Positions 6,317 through 14,532 of a DNA stretch of 33,241 nucleotides are shown in pieces; the stretch's first letter is position 1, and each line of letters opens with the position of its first letter. The notes beneath the pieces are model-generated. The model ran no database searches. It was not told where the DNA came from and was given only the letters and a program-made list of their open reading frames with translations. Source of the stretch: a candidate division FCPU426 bacterium (GTDB taxonomy: Bacteria > Oederibacteriota > Muellerivitia > Muellerivitales > Muellerivitaceae); contig JASHNQ010000017.1 of assembly GCA_030041545.1 (NCBI GenBank), forward strand, positions 1 through 33,241, given 5' to 3'. Both the position numbers and the translations under genes were made by a program.

Positions 6317-7318
6317 ATGCCGTGGCGTTTAGCCGTGAATCGGAAAAAAATCTTCTATTTTTCTCTTTGGACAATGGTGGCCCAGATGCCCGCAACCGCC
6401 TACCTCCAGGCCGCCTCGGACCCCATTCCGAATGACGCAAAAGAAGTGAATTATTACCTCAGTACGCTTTACGGCGATCACCTTGCCGTGCCCGCTGAAT
6501 TTACGGTTAAAAGCCAGACCTACAAAGGGTGGCTGATCTGGGATACGGGGATCCGGCCCAATAACTGCGACATCCAAATCACGGCGGATTTCTTCCACCG
6601 GCTGGGGTTCCAGCCTAAGAACCAAAGAACGGCCCTGTCGAGCCTTGCCGTTGGTGGTCCCTCCTCCGCGCAGGCGGTTCAATTCAACTACATCGCCAAT
6701 GACGGGATCAGTGATGTGGGGCCCATCCCCATCCATTTGAAATTGGGAAGCCTGGAAGTGGGAAATTTACGGCTCTATACCGACCCCGTCATCGACCGGT
6801 CCTCCAGCGATTGGTACAACCGATTTGACCCGCGTTTCAAGGACGGCCCGGGGGACCGGGTCTTGGGCAACGTGACGTTCCCCTTCATGCAAAAATATTT
6901 GATCAGCATCGATTATCAAAACAAAAAAATTTATTTTCGGCCTCTCGACGCCGAACGCCGCCTTTTTTTCACCCACCCGCCCCTGGCCACCATCCAATGT
7001 GTCATCACCGATGGGATATTCTGCCCCATTGACCTCAACGGCCGGCCGGAGGGTTATGGGCTCTTTGACACCGGGGACCCCCAGGACCTCTTCGATTCCC
7101 CCGTTATCCGCCTTTCGGGGTGGCCTTTTAAAAGCCTCCGGTTGGGCCAGTATGACGTGCTGAAACAGGAACCCGGTTACAAGTGCTCTTTTCGCAAGAA
7201 GATCGGTTTTTTCTCTAGGACTAAATTGGATTTCGCGGCCATCATCGGCAACGACACCTTCCAGGGGCATTTCATTACCATCGACCCGAAGTTGCAAAAA
7301 ATTTACGTTGAAAGATGA
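6317..7318 (+). CDS. Exported two-lobed aspartic-protease-like protein, paralogue 1 (both D-T-G sites intact)
   Basis: 333 residues starting with a signal-like segment (KKIFYFSLWTMVAQMPATA); GGGGG lies 7 bases before the ATG. Retropepsin-type signatures appear twice. Lobe 1 has KGWLIWDTGIRP (Asp76), later VLGNVTFPFMQKYLISIDYQ and NKKIYF. Lobe 2 has DLNGRPEGYGLFDTGD (Asp251), later AAIIGNDTFQGHFITIDP and QKIYVER. Each lobe therefore carries the D-T-G and the hydrophobic-hydrophobic-Gly element of aspartic proteases, joined by an RPLDAERRLFF linker found in all four paralogues. It lacks the extra N-terminal module of paralogues 2 and 3. The reading frame extends upstream to 6038 inside the araC-type gene, but 6317 gives the signal peptide. 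Proteolysis is inferred; substrate unknown. First gene of the tandem array. Confidence 0.85.
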   Translation: MPWRLAVNRKKIFYFSLWTMVAQMPATAYLQAASDPIPNDAKEVNYYLSTLYGDHLAVPAEFTVKSQTYKGWLIWDTGIRPNNCDIQITADFFHRLGFQPKNQRTALSSLAVGGPSSAQAVQFNYIANDGISDVGPIPIHLKLGSLEVGNLRLYTDPVIDRSSSDWYNRFDPRFKDGPGDRVLGNVTFPFMQKYLISIDYQNKKIYFRPLDAERRLFFTHPPLATIQCVITDGIFCPIDLNGRPEGYGLFDTGDPQDLFDSPVIRLSGWPFKSLRLGQYDVLKQEPGYKCSFRKKIGFFSRTKLDFAAIIGNDTFQGHFITIDPKLQKIYVER

Positions 7319-7405
7319 GGACCAGTCCAAACCCACAATGAGGAGGAATGGTTTGAAGAATGATTTGTTATACGGAAGTTCTCTTTTCGACCAGGGATTA
7401 TTGCG

Positions 7406-9133
7406 ATGAAAAGGATGGTCCGGCTGTTCATGCTCCTGCTGGCAACCGGCTGCTGGGCCGAGGTGAACCGGCGACAAGAACTGGTAAAAGCGGAAATTTA
7501 CGGAAACGGCGCCATCTCGGTGGAAGAGGGCCAGGAGACCTTGGCCGAAATCGCTCCAAGGATCTTCCCCATGGGATGGGAACTCCAAAACCTGTCGGTC
7601 GTTAATGGGGCCGACGGCCGAAAAACAATCAGCGGAAATTTCCTGGCGCCCGGAAATGGGGCGGTTATCACCTTGACCGGTTCCATAGCCGAAAGCCAAG
7701 GCGGACTGGACGTCGAATACGATTTTGTGGCTTCAGCGGCCGTCACGGTGGAGGAAGTTGCTTCCTTGATAGAACTTCCGGTTGAATGCTGGCGATCGGC
7801 CAAATATCAACTGGGCCTGCACCGTGGGACGGTCACCCAATCGTTGATCTCCTCATATACCAGTGGCCAAGAATGTTTAAGCGTTATTGGCCCGTCTTCG
7901 GACGGATCAAACCTTTTTTTAGAAATCGACGGGGATAACCGGCTCGCCACTTCCTTCATCGACAACCGCGGTGAGGGGGAGCCAAGCGTCGAATTAAGGC
8001 TGCTTTCGGATAAAACGCTTGACCCGCGGGTTTTGGTCCCGGAGGGGAAAAAAACGATCCGGTTTAAAATTCGTTGTAACCGGATGATCCAAGTAAACCC
8101 GGTGGTCCAGGATGCGAAAAAATCCCTAACCAACCAGCCGCAAAGTTCCAAGGATGATTTTTCCGGGAAAGCCATTCAAAAAGTTGGGGAAAACCAACCG
8201 GCTGGGGGTGTGTCCGGAATAATCGACACGGCCGTCCCCAAGGACGCGGTGGCGGTCCCTTTTCACGCCGAGAAATCCTGGGGCGACTATCAAATATTCT
8301 TGCCCGTTGAAATGGACGTGGCGGATAGGAAATTCGAGGGATGGGTGCAGTTGGATACCAACGTGAAGCCGTATAACATCGACCTCAATATCAGCCAGGA
8401 CCTATTGAACCAATTCCATTTGAGGATTTTACGGGTAAGAAAAGGATACAGCGGCGGCATCGATACCAATAACGGCGATTTCACTTCGGAATTGAATCCC
8501 TATAACGTTATATCGAACGACGATGGGAGTGATGCGGGGAAAGTGGACGTGGAGGTCAAGATCGGGCAGTTGAGAATTCAAAACGCGGTTTTATGTACGG
8601 ACCAATATTTGGAACGCACTTATAAATCCTTCAATGCCTATCCTTTCTTTAAAAATAAAAGGTTGATAGGCGTTTTCCCGCTGTCTTTGTTTAAAAAATA
8701 TTTAACAAGCATCGATTATCCCCATCAAATGATTTACTTCCGGCCCCTGGACTCCGAACGGAGGGCTTTCTTTAGTTCCGGGGAAAAGGAAACGATGGAT
8801 TGTGACTTCACGGATGACGGCGCGCTCATTCCAATTTCCATCAATGGGAAAGTAAGCGGTTCGGGTTTTTTTGACACGGGGGCCAGCATGAACCTCATGG
8901 ATATCTCCCAGGTGGATATTTCCAATTTGCCTTTCACTTCCTATAAGTTGGGCGGTTACGACGTTTTAAAAAACAATCCCGGTTATTACCCTGAGTTTTT
9001 TAAGGCTTTTACCGGGGGTTGGAAACCAAAGAAAATATTCGCGCTGGTGGGGAACGACATTTTTGAGAATATGTTCATCACCGCCGACCCAAGATTCAAC
9101 AAAATTTACATCGAAAGAATAGACGCGAGATGA
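7406..9133 (+). CDS. Exported aspartic-protease-like protein with extra N-terminal module, paralogue 2 (one D-T-G, one D-T-N)
   Basis: 575 residues. A hydrophobic start (RLFMLLLATGCWA) is a signal peptide and may be a lipoprotein signal with Cys14 (LATGC). Residues about 25-235 form a beta-rich module that recurs in paralogue 3 and in the beta-lactamase-like gene at 17783; landmarks are a GW near the start, VIGPSSDGSNLFLEI and IRFKIRCNRM. A low-complexity linker follows. The two-lobed region then has FEGWVQLDTNVKP (Asp317, with Asn in place of Gly) and VSGSGFFDTGASMNLMD (Asp490, a textbook retropepsin DTGA). The elements SLFKKYLTSIDYP and LVGNDIFENMFITADP follow their lobes. AGGGA lies 9 bases before the ATG. 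The Asn change may weaken a pepsin-like pair of aspartates. The gap to paralogue 1 is 87 bases; it overlaps paralogue 3. Confidence 0.85.
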   Translation: MKRMVRLFMLLLATGCWAEVNRRQELVKAEIYGNGAISVEEGQETLAEIAPRIFPMGWELQNLSVVNGADGRKTISGNFLAPGNGAVITLTGSIAESQGGLDVEYDFVASAAVTVEEVASLIELPVECWRSAKYQLGLHRGTVTQSLISSYTSGQECLSVIGPSSDGSNLFLEIDGDNRLATSFIDNRGEGEPSVELRLLSDKTLDPRVLVPEGKKTIRFKIRCNRMIQVNPVVQDAKKSLTNQPQSSKDDFSGKAIQKVGENQPAGGVSGIIDTAVPKDAVAVPFHAEKSWGDYQIFLPVEMDVADRKFEGWVQLDTNVKPYNIDLNISQDLLNQFHLRILRVRKGYSGGIDTNNGDFTSELNPYNVISNDDGSDAGKVDVEVKIGQLRIQNAVLCTDQYLERTYKSFNAYPFFKNKRLIGVFPLSLFKKYLTSIDYPHQMIYFRPLDSERRAFFSSGEKETMDCDFTDDGALIPISINGKVSGSGFFDTGASMNLMDISQVDISNLPFTSYKLGGYDVLKNNPGYYPEFFKAFTGGWKPKKIFALVGNDIFENMFITADPRFNKIYIERIDAR

Positions 9134-10881
9134 CCCATCCCATCACCCGCCGAATCAGGCTGTGGGTATTCCTGGCTTTCTCAGCGCTTTTTCCCGGCGT
9201 CAACGGGGCCGGGGCCCAAGCCGGTCCTGAGCCGTTGCGGGTTCAGGCCTACGACGGGGGTTCCATCTCCATCGAGGACGCCGAGGGAGCTGTGGCTCTC
9301 ATCGAGCCCAAGGTGTTCATCAAGCGTAACGGAATGCCTGTTCCTGTCCCAAAGATCAGGGAACTCAACGGGGATCACATGTTTTTTTTTGAGGGGGATG
9401 GTACGTCAAGCCCTGGCGACTTAAAGGGCTCCTTATTGTCACTCGATGGGGACAAGGTTGAATTAAAAGGCTCGGTGACGCCGGTTAAAAACGGCTTAAA
9501 AATTACTTATTGGATCACGCCCTCGGCGCCGGTGACGGTGGAACGGATTTGCGCTTTGGTGGACTTGGACCGCGCGGATTGGGCCGGCGCCACGGGGTTC
9601 ATCGGGGCTACCCCAGTGACCTTGTCCTCCAGCGCCCTTCAAACCCCGCCGGAATTGCGAAAACCATTGATTCATCTCGGGCCCTCCCTCGATGGGCTTT
9701 GGCTCACTATCAAAGGGAGTTCCGTCCTCGGTTCGGATTTCCAGGATGAGCTTCCTTGGGGCCGGGTGTTGGAACTGGGGCTGGATGCCGCCAAGGTTCC
9801 TTCCGGCGAAACCTTGTGGCAGGCCGGCGTGACCAAAAAATTGGAGTTAACCCTGTCGTTCAACCGCCCCCTCCAACTGGCGTCCCAAACACGGGAAACG
9901 TCCCTTTTCCACCGCCTGAAGGCGGAAATGGCCTGTGGGTATCCGGTACCTCCGGATTCCCAAGTCATTGGGGAAATCGCGGGCTGCGCTGGTTCCGGCT
10001 TGGTCGTTGTTGAAATCATCCCAGCCTGGTTCAAGGTGGAGGATGTGGCAAGGCTTCCCGTCCAGGATAAATTTTTCTACGGCTTTTTGGTTTGGGATAC
10101 GGGGGATTTAAGGGGGGATATCGAATGGACCTTCATGAATCAGGCCCCCCGAAAAATCAATATCGTCACCATTACCAACCAATTCCTGGAAAAGTTGGGG
10201 TTTAAACCGCAAAACGACGGGCGTTTTGAGGTGGGTGCGGCTGGACAAGGCAAGCAAAACGGAACGCTCATTGCGGATACCCCGGCCAGTTCGGTGGGCC
10301 CCGTGAAGGTCCAAGTGAGGGTCGAGGACCTGGCGTATGACAATATGGGTCTAATTGCCGGTAATTTGAGTATTTCCGGGCCTCATTCCGGGAAATTTAA
10401 TTTCGGCGCATTCCCTTATGAACTCATGAAAAATTACATCTTCAGCATGGATTACAAAAATCAAATAATCTACTTGAGGCCCTTGGATTCGGCGCGGCGC
10501 ACCTTTTTCGCGGCAAAACCCCTGGCGGAAATCAGGGAAATTTCCAAGGGAGACGGGGTCCTCTACTTCCCCCTGACCGTCAATGGCCGGTTCCAAGGTA
10601 TCGCCTCCCTCGACACGGGCCATGACTTGACGAGCCTGAACAAAAAGAAGATCAACCTGGACGGCAAACCCGTCACTTCCTTCAAGATAGGCGATTACGA
10701 TCTGATGGGCGCCTATCCGGGTTTTAATCCCCCTTTGGCCGATTATTCGGAATTGGCCCGGACCACCGATAATCCGAATGCGGAGGATATCCTTAGCTGG
10801 CTTGGAAACGACGCTTTTCAAAACCTCTTCGTCACCTTCGACCCGAAGAACAACAAAATTTACATCGAGAGAAATAATTAA
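9130..10881 (+). CDS. Exported aspartic-protease-like protein with extra N-terminal module, paralogue 3 (both D-T-G sites intact)
   Basis: 583 residues; its ATG overlaps the previous stop (ATGA). A Sec signal (LWVFLAFSALFPGVNGAGAQ) is followed by the shared module at about residues 35-255, with the landmarks IEPKVFIK, GLKITYWITP, IHLGPSLDGLWLTI and LELTLSFNRPL. The two-lobed region has FYGFLVWDTGDLRGD (Asp323) and FQGIASLDTGHDLTSLN (Asp495). The matching elements are FPYELMKNYIFSMDYK and LSWLGNDAFQNLFVTFDP, and the linker is RPLDSARRTFF. It is the most complete member: module plus two apparently intact catalytic motifs. Between module and lobe 1 lie residues with no recognised domain. Peptidase activity is inferred from motif spacing; a binding role is possible. 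Confidence 0.85.
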   Translation: MTHPITRRIRLWVFLAFSALFPGVNGAGAQAGPEPLRVQAYDGGSISIEDAEGAVALIEPKVFIKRNGMPVPVPKIRELNGDHMFFFEGDGTSSPGDLKGSLLSLDGDKVELKGSVTPVKNGLKITYWITPSAPVTVERICALVDLDRADWAGATGFIGATPVTLSSSALQTPPELRKPLIHLGPSLDGLWLTIKGSSVLGSDFQDELPWGRVLELGLDAAKVPSGETLWQAGVTKKLELTLSFNRPLQLASQTRETSLFHRLKAEMACGYPVPPDSQVIGEIAGCAGSGLVVVEIIPAWFKVEDVARLPVQDKFFYGFLVWDTGDLRGDIEWTFMNQAPRKINIVTITNQFLEKLGFKPQNDGRFEVGAAGQGKQNGTLIADTPASSVGPVKVQVRVEDLAYDNMGLIAGNLSISGPHSGKFNFGAFPYELMKNYIFSMDYKNQIIYLRPLDSARRTFFAAKPLAEIREISKGDGVLYFPLTVNGRFQGIASLDTGHDLTSLNKKKINLDGKPVTSFKIGDYDLMGAYPGFNPPLADYSELARTTDNPNAEDILSWLGNDAFQNLFVTFDPKNNKIYIERNN

Positions 10882-11897
10882 TGGCGGGAACTTGCTGGTG
10901 GCCCAAAACCTGGTTTTTGTTTTTAGGAATGCTGGCTTTCACGGCGCTGCGCCCCGGGAACGCCGCAGGACAAGCCGCGGCCACCCCTTCGTCTACGGCC
11001 GGACCCAGCCCAATCCAGTCGGCTTACGCCCTGCCCCCGGATGCCCAGGTGATCGACGGCGATTTCAGCGACGGGGATATCCTCATCAAAGCCAGGTTCA
11101 AAATCCACGATTTGGCGAGGATCAACGCCAAAGATGTTACCCAAGATGGCTGGCTCCGATGGGGCATCAGCACCGAATTTCCCGGTTGGCCGACCCAAAA
11201 GTTGGTGGGGATTACGGCCGATTTGGCCGAGAGGCTGGGACTGAACTTCGAACTCGCCAAAAAGTGGGGAATGGAAAATGGGATCTGGATTTCGGACGAC
11301 CACAACAGCGAGATGGGACCCGTGCGAATCCAAATCGACCTGGGCCATGGCGTTACCTGGATGGATCTTCCGATGGTTGCCACGGAACATTTTGACGAAA
11401 GTTTCAAGGACATGAACCAAACGAGACAAGGCGACGACCGGGTCGTCGGGCTTCTTCCCTATGGTTTGTTGGCCCAATACTTGTTCAGCCTGGATTATCA
11501 AAACCAAAAAATCTACCTGAGGCCCTTGGATGCCTCCCGCCGCACCTTTTTCGATAAGAAACCCATTAAGGAGGCTTCGTATAAGGGGTCGGATGATATT
11601 TACCTGCCTGTGACGGTGAACCAAAAGGTCAACGGCTATGCCATTTTGACCACGGAATCTGATTCGACCTACGCGGAAACGCCCGGAAATGAGCCGGTGA
11701 CTTCCTACCGCATCGGCGGTTTTGATTTCATGAAATATGATCCTGGATTAAAACCCTCCGTGAGCAGCATCGACATGCAAGGCTGGGTCCTCCCCCAAGG
11801 CGTCACGGTTGTTGCATGGCTTGAAAATGATTTCCTGAGGGATTTCTTCGTGACGGTCGACCCTAGGAACCAAAAAATTTATTTTGAGAAACCATGA
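10881..11897 (+). CDS. Exported aspartic-protease-like paralogue 4, both catalytic motifs lost
   Basis: 338 residues; the ATG overlaps the preceding TAA (TAATG). A signal peptide (WFLFLGMLAFTALRPGNAA) precedes a short Ala/Pro/Ser stretch. The fold markers of its three neighbours remain: LAERLGLNF, YGLLAQYLFSLDYQNQKIYL, RPLDASRRTFF, VTSYRIGGFDFMKYDPG and VAWLENDFLRDFFVTVDP. Both active-site positions have changed, however: W-D-T-G in lobe 1 is WGIS (DGWLRWGISTEF) and L-D-T-G in lobe 2 is LTTE (GYAILTTESDS). The open frame and well-kept remainder argue against a decaying pseudogene. A binding partner, chaperone or inhibitor-like pseudoenzyme is more likely. Like paralogue 1 it lacks the N-terminal module. 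It is the last gene before the hairpin at 11962-12000. Confidence 0.82.
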   Translation: MAGTCWWPKTWFLFLGMLAFTALRPGNAAGQAAATPSSTAGPSPIQSAYALPPDAQVIDGDFSDGDILIKARFKIHDLARINAKDVTQDGWLRWGISTEFPGWPTQKLVGITADLAERLGLNFELAKKWGMENGIWISDDHNSEMGPVRIQIDLGHGVTWMDLPMVATEHFDESFKDMNQTRQGDDRVVGLLPYGLLAQYLFSLDYQNQKIYLRPLDASRRTFFDKKPIKEASYKGSDDIYLPVTVNQKVNGYAILTTESDSTYAETPGNEPVTSYRIGGFDFMKYDPGLKPSVSSIDMQGWVLPQGVTVVAWLENDFLRDFFVTVDPRNQKIYFEKP

Positions 11898-11961
11898 GGA
11901 CGGCTTTACTGAAAAAATTTCGAGCCAGCCTTATCTCAAAAGGAAAAGGCCGCAGAAAAAA

Positions 11962-12000
11962 CGGAAAAAGCCGCCAAGTCGATTTTTCCGCCGCTTTTTT
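11962..12000 (+). terminator. Likely terminator of the paralogue operon
   Basis: CGGAAAAA (11962-11969) pairs with TTTTTCCG (11983-11990) around 13 bases, and CCGC then TTTTTT follow. It lies 65 bases past the stop of paralogue 4. The 4-base gap between stem and T-run and the A/T-rich stem make it a moderate rather than strong terminator. Confidence 0.5.
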
Positions 12001-12079
12001 AAACTTTTAGTTTAGACACGCGGCCTCATTCCCCGGCAAATCAACCAAACTTCACCCCCTCACACCTCCCAATGGCTGG

Positions 12080-12105
12080 AAATAAGGGTTTTAGCCCCAT
12101 TATTT
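12080..12105 (-). terminator. Hairpin downstream of the TPR gene, possible terminator
   Basis: Minus strand: AAATAA and GGG pair with CCC and TTATTT around CTAAAA, with a bulged T. It is about 50 bases beyond the stop of the TPR gene. The T content after the stem is low, so termination is uncertain. Confidence 0.35.
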
Positions 12106-12157
12106 CGTCGATCGCAATCGGGCGGCACCTCCCCCCTTCCTTTACCAAAGCCAGGCA

Positions 12158-13930
12158 TTATTCAAATTCCGCCCGGACCCGGCGCGCGACCTCCCCGGCC
12201 ACGGCCTTCCAATCGCCGGGCGAGGGCTGGCGGAACAGGACCGCCGCCGGGTACCAGGGGCTGTCGGAGCGGTCCAGCATCCAGCGGAAATCCGGGATCC
12301 AGGGCAGCAGGATCCACACGGGCCTGCCCAGGGCTCCGGCCAAATGGGCCACCGAGGTATCGACCGACACCACCAGGTCCATCTCCTGGATAAGCGCGGC
12401 GGTTTGCGAGAAATCCCCCAGTTCATGGTGATGGTCCCGGATATGGAATTCCGCCAACCGGGACCCGTCGGCCGGCCGGTACTCCTTGTGGAGGGAATGG
12501 AACTCGCAAGGCGACTCCAGCAAGGGCGCCAGGGTTTCCATCGGAAGGCTTCGGTGATGGTCGTTCCGGTTTTCCTTCCACCCGGACCAGGCCAAGCCGA
12601 CCCGGGGGACGGTCTTGGGCCCCAGCCTTCGCCGCCAGGCGGCTTGCCTGCCCGCGTCCACGGACAGGTAGGGAATTCCCGCCGGGATGGTCTTAAGCGT
12701 CGTCCCAAGGGCCAAAGGCAGGCTCAGCATGGGGCAGTGCAGGTCAAAGGCCGGCAGGGGGGCCCAGCTCGGAACCAGCGTGATGTTTCCCGCCAGGGTC
12801 GAAAGCAGGGGGAGCAGGGCCGGCGGCGCCTCCAAAACGACCTTCGCGCCCATTTTCTCAACCAGCGGGAGATAGCGGCAAAACTGGATGGAATCGCCGT
12901 ATCCTTGTTCGGCGTGGACCAGGAGGGTCCGGCCCGCGACCGGTTCCTTCCCCAGCCAAACCGGCCGGCCGTACTCCCGGAATGGTCCCGGGAGAAAACC
13001 CTTCCAGCGCCACTCGTAAAGCGGCCAGCCCTGCGCGTAATCCCCGGTCAGAAGCTTCAACAACGCCTTGTTCCAGTGGGCCTGGGCATAACCGGGCTTC
13101 AACGCGATGGCCCGGTCGTAACTCTCAAGCGCTTTCCCCCACTCATGGAGTTCCTGCAGGGCGGGCCCCCGGTTGTTGTGGGCCTCGGCGTAATCGGGCC
13201 GGAGGGCGAGGGACTGGCCGTAGGCGGCCAAGGCCTCCTCCGGCCGTCCCAGTTCCTTGAGGGCGTTTCCGCGGTTGTTGTGGACTTTGGCGTTGCCGGG
13301 CTGAAGGATGAGCGCGCGCTCGAAGTTTTTCAGCGCCTCCGAGGGCCGCCAGAGTTCCAAAAGAACCACTCCCCGGTTGCCGTAAGCCTTGGCGTAACCG
13401 GGTTGAAGGGCGATGGCCCGGTCGTAACTCTTGAGCGCTTCCCCCCACCTTTTACATTCCTGCAGGGCCACCCCCCGGTTGTAGTAGGCCACGGCATCGC
13501 GGGGGTTCAGCGCGACAGCCCGGTCGTGGCTCCCGATGGCTTCCGGCAGCCGGTGAAGTTCCTTCAGGGCCACCCCCCGGTTGCTGTGGGCCTCGGCGTT
13601 GCCGGGATCCAGCGCGAGGACACGGTCCAAGTCCTGAAGCGCCTCCAGGTGCCTTCCCAAAGCCAAAAGGCCGGCCGCGCGGCAGGAGAGCGCCATTGGT
13701 TGGTTCGGCGCGAGGTCCAGGGACTTCCGGAGTATTTCGACCCCCTCCTCCAGGCTGCCCCGCTGGAGGCGAAGTTGGCCCCAAAGGGCCAAGAGCGTGG
13801 CATTCCCCGGGAACCGGTCCGAAAGATCCTGGAGCAAGGCCTCCGCCTCGGCGAATCGGCTGGATTGGTGCAGCAAGATGGCCTCCCGCACCCGCGCCTC
13901 TTCCCCGGCCGGAAGGTTCAGGGGTTCCAT
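12158..13930 (-). CDS. TPR protein with C-terminal glycosyltransferase-9-like domain
   Basis: 590 residues. Eight to nine tetratricopeptide repeats fill about residues 12-325, five of them nearly canonical 34-mers of the type AEAHNNRGPALQELHEWGKA and SYDRAIALKPGY. The rest resembles the heptosyltransferase/GT9-like C-terminal half found in many TPR proteins: LLVHAEQGYGDSIQFCRYLP, VGLAWSGWKENRNDHHRSLP and VVSVDTSVAHLAGALGRPVW. Such proteins are usually annotated as TPR glycosyltransferases, but the donor and acceptor are unknown. No signal peptide or membrane segment is seen, so it is probably cytoplasmic. I chose the ATG at 13930 (AAGGA upstream); an in-frame GTG at 13963 would add 11 residues. 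It stands alone on the minus strand between two plus-strand operons. Confidence 0.88.
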   Translation of the reverse strand: MEPLNLPAGEEARVREAILLHQSSRFAEAEALLQDLSDRFPGNATLLALWGQLRLQRGSLEEGVEILRKSLDLAPNQPMALSCRAAGLLALGRHLEALQDLDRVLALDPGNAEAHSNRGVALKELHRLPEAIGSHDRAVALNPRDAVAYYNRGVALQECKRWGEALKSYDRAIALQPGYAKAYGNRGVVLLELWRPSEALKNFERALILQPGNAKVHNNRGNALKELGRPEEALAAYGQSLALRPDYAEAHNNRGPALQELHEWGKALESYDRAIALKPGYAQAHWNKALLKLLTGDYAQGWPLYEWRWKGFLPGPFREYGRPVWLGKEPVAGRTLLVHAEQGYGDSIQFCRYLPLVEKMGAKVVLEAPPALLPLLSTLAGNITLVPSWAPLPAFDLHCPMLSLPLALGTTLKTIPAGIPYLSVDAGRQAAWRRRLGPKTVPRVGLAWSGWKENRNDHHRSLPMETLAPLLESPCEFHSLHKEYRPADGSRLAEFHIRDHHHELGDFSQTAALIQEMDLVVSVDTSVAHLAGALGRPVWILLPWIPDFRWMLDRSDSPWYPAAVLFRQPSPGDWKAVAGEVARRVRAEFE

Positions 13931-14103
13931 GGTGAAGTTCCGTCCTTTTCCATGCTCTTCCACCCGCCATAATAGGTGATGCCGGTTACGGAATGTATCA
14001 GTTGGCCTTTTGTATTCTTTTCCCTCAAGGAACCCTCCATAGCCGGCATTTTATCCCCGGCCCCTTCCCTTCGCCTCTCTCCATAAAATTTTTAAAAAAT
14101 CCC

Positions 14104-14138
14104 TTGCGTACTAAGTGTACTAGTTATATTAGTACACT
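14104..14138 (+). promoter_or_regulatory. Promoter with overlapping perfect palindromic operator of the GntR gene
   Basis: AGTGTACTA (14114-14122) and TAGTACACT (14130-14138) form a perfect 9-bp inverted repeat with a 7-base centre. A -10-like TATATT (14125-14130) sits at its middle and TTGCGT (14104-14109) is 15 bases upstream. GTAC-type palindromes fit the YtrA group of GntR repressors. The right arm ends one base before the ATG, so a transcript from this -10 would be nearly leaderless. Autorepression is inferred. Confidence 0.7.
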
Positions 14139-14139
14139 C

Positions 14140-14532
14140 ATGCTCCCATTCACCGTCCAACTCAAGCCGGGCCTGCCCGTTTCCGAGCAGATCCTCTTCG
14201 CGGTCAAAAAGGCCGTGATTAGCGGCCAAATGAAGCCTGGCGACAAATTTCCCTCGGTGCGGCAGATGAGCCTGGAGCTCAAGATCAACCCCAACACCGC
14301 CCACAAGGTGGTGGCGGCCCTGGTGGACGACGGCGTGCTGCAGGTGATGCCCGGTATCGGAACCGTGGTGGCGGCCCCTCCCCCTGGCAGCCCAAAGGAC
14401 CGGGCCCAGTTGCTGGAATCCGACCTGGAAAAGCTGGTGGTGGAGGCCAAAGCCCTGGGCCTTGATTTGAACGAGGTATTGGAAAGTTTGATGAATCATT
14501 GGAAGCGTTTGAGGAAGGAGAAGAAGCCATGA
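14140..14532 (+). CDS. GntR-family repressor, YtrA subfamily
   Basis: 130 residues: a winged HTH (about residues 14-80) and a short C-terminal helical tail instead of a large effector domain, which is the YtrA pattern. Visible family features are PVSEQILFAVKKAVISGQM, KPGDKFPSVRQMSLELKINP and NTAHKVVAALVDDGVLQVMP, ending GIGTVV. YtrA-type regulators normally control the ABC transporter encoded next to them, and here the ATPase gene overlaps the stop codon (ATGA). The ATG at 14140 is preceded directly by the palindrome at 14114-14138 and by no ribosome-binding sequence. The reading frame upstream (from 13993) lacks the family pattern, so the short form is preferred. Confidence 0.92.
   Translation: MLPFTVQLKPGLPVSEQILFAVKKAVISGQMKPGDKFPSVRQMSLELKINPNTAHKVVAALVDDGVLQVMPGIGTVVAAPPPGSPKDRAQLLESDLEKLVVEAKALGLDLNEVLESLMNHWKRLRKEKKP

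Noticed and set aside
7340-7405. GAGGAGG followed by ATG as a start for paralogue 2 or for a small gene
   Set aside because: It leads to a stop after two codons or to an out-of-frame shadow; the ATG at 7406 gives the signal peptide.
12344-13972. Long plus-strand frame (542 codons) opposite the TPR gene
   Set aside because: Its repeat structure only mirrors the TPR repeats of the real gene.
13993-14139. N-terminal extension of the GntR protein
   Set aside because: The extra residues are outside the family fold and would place the operator inside the gene; ATG 14140 fits better.
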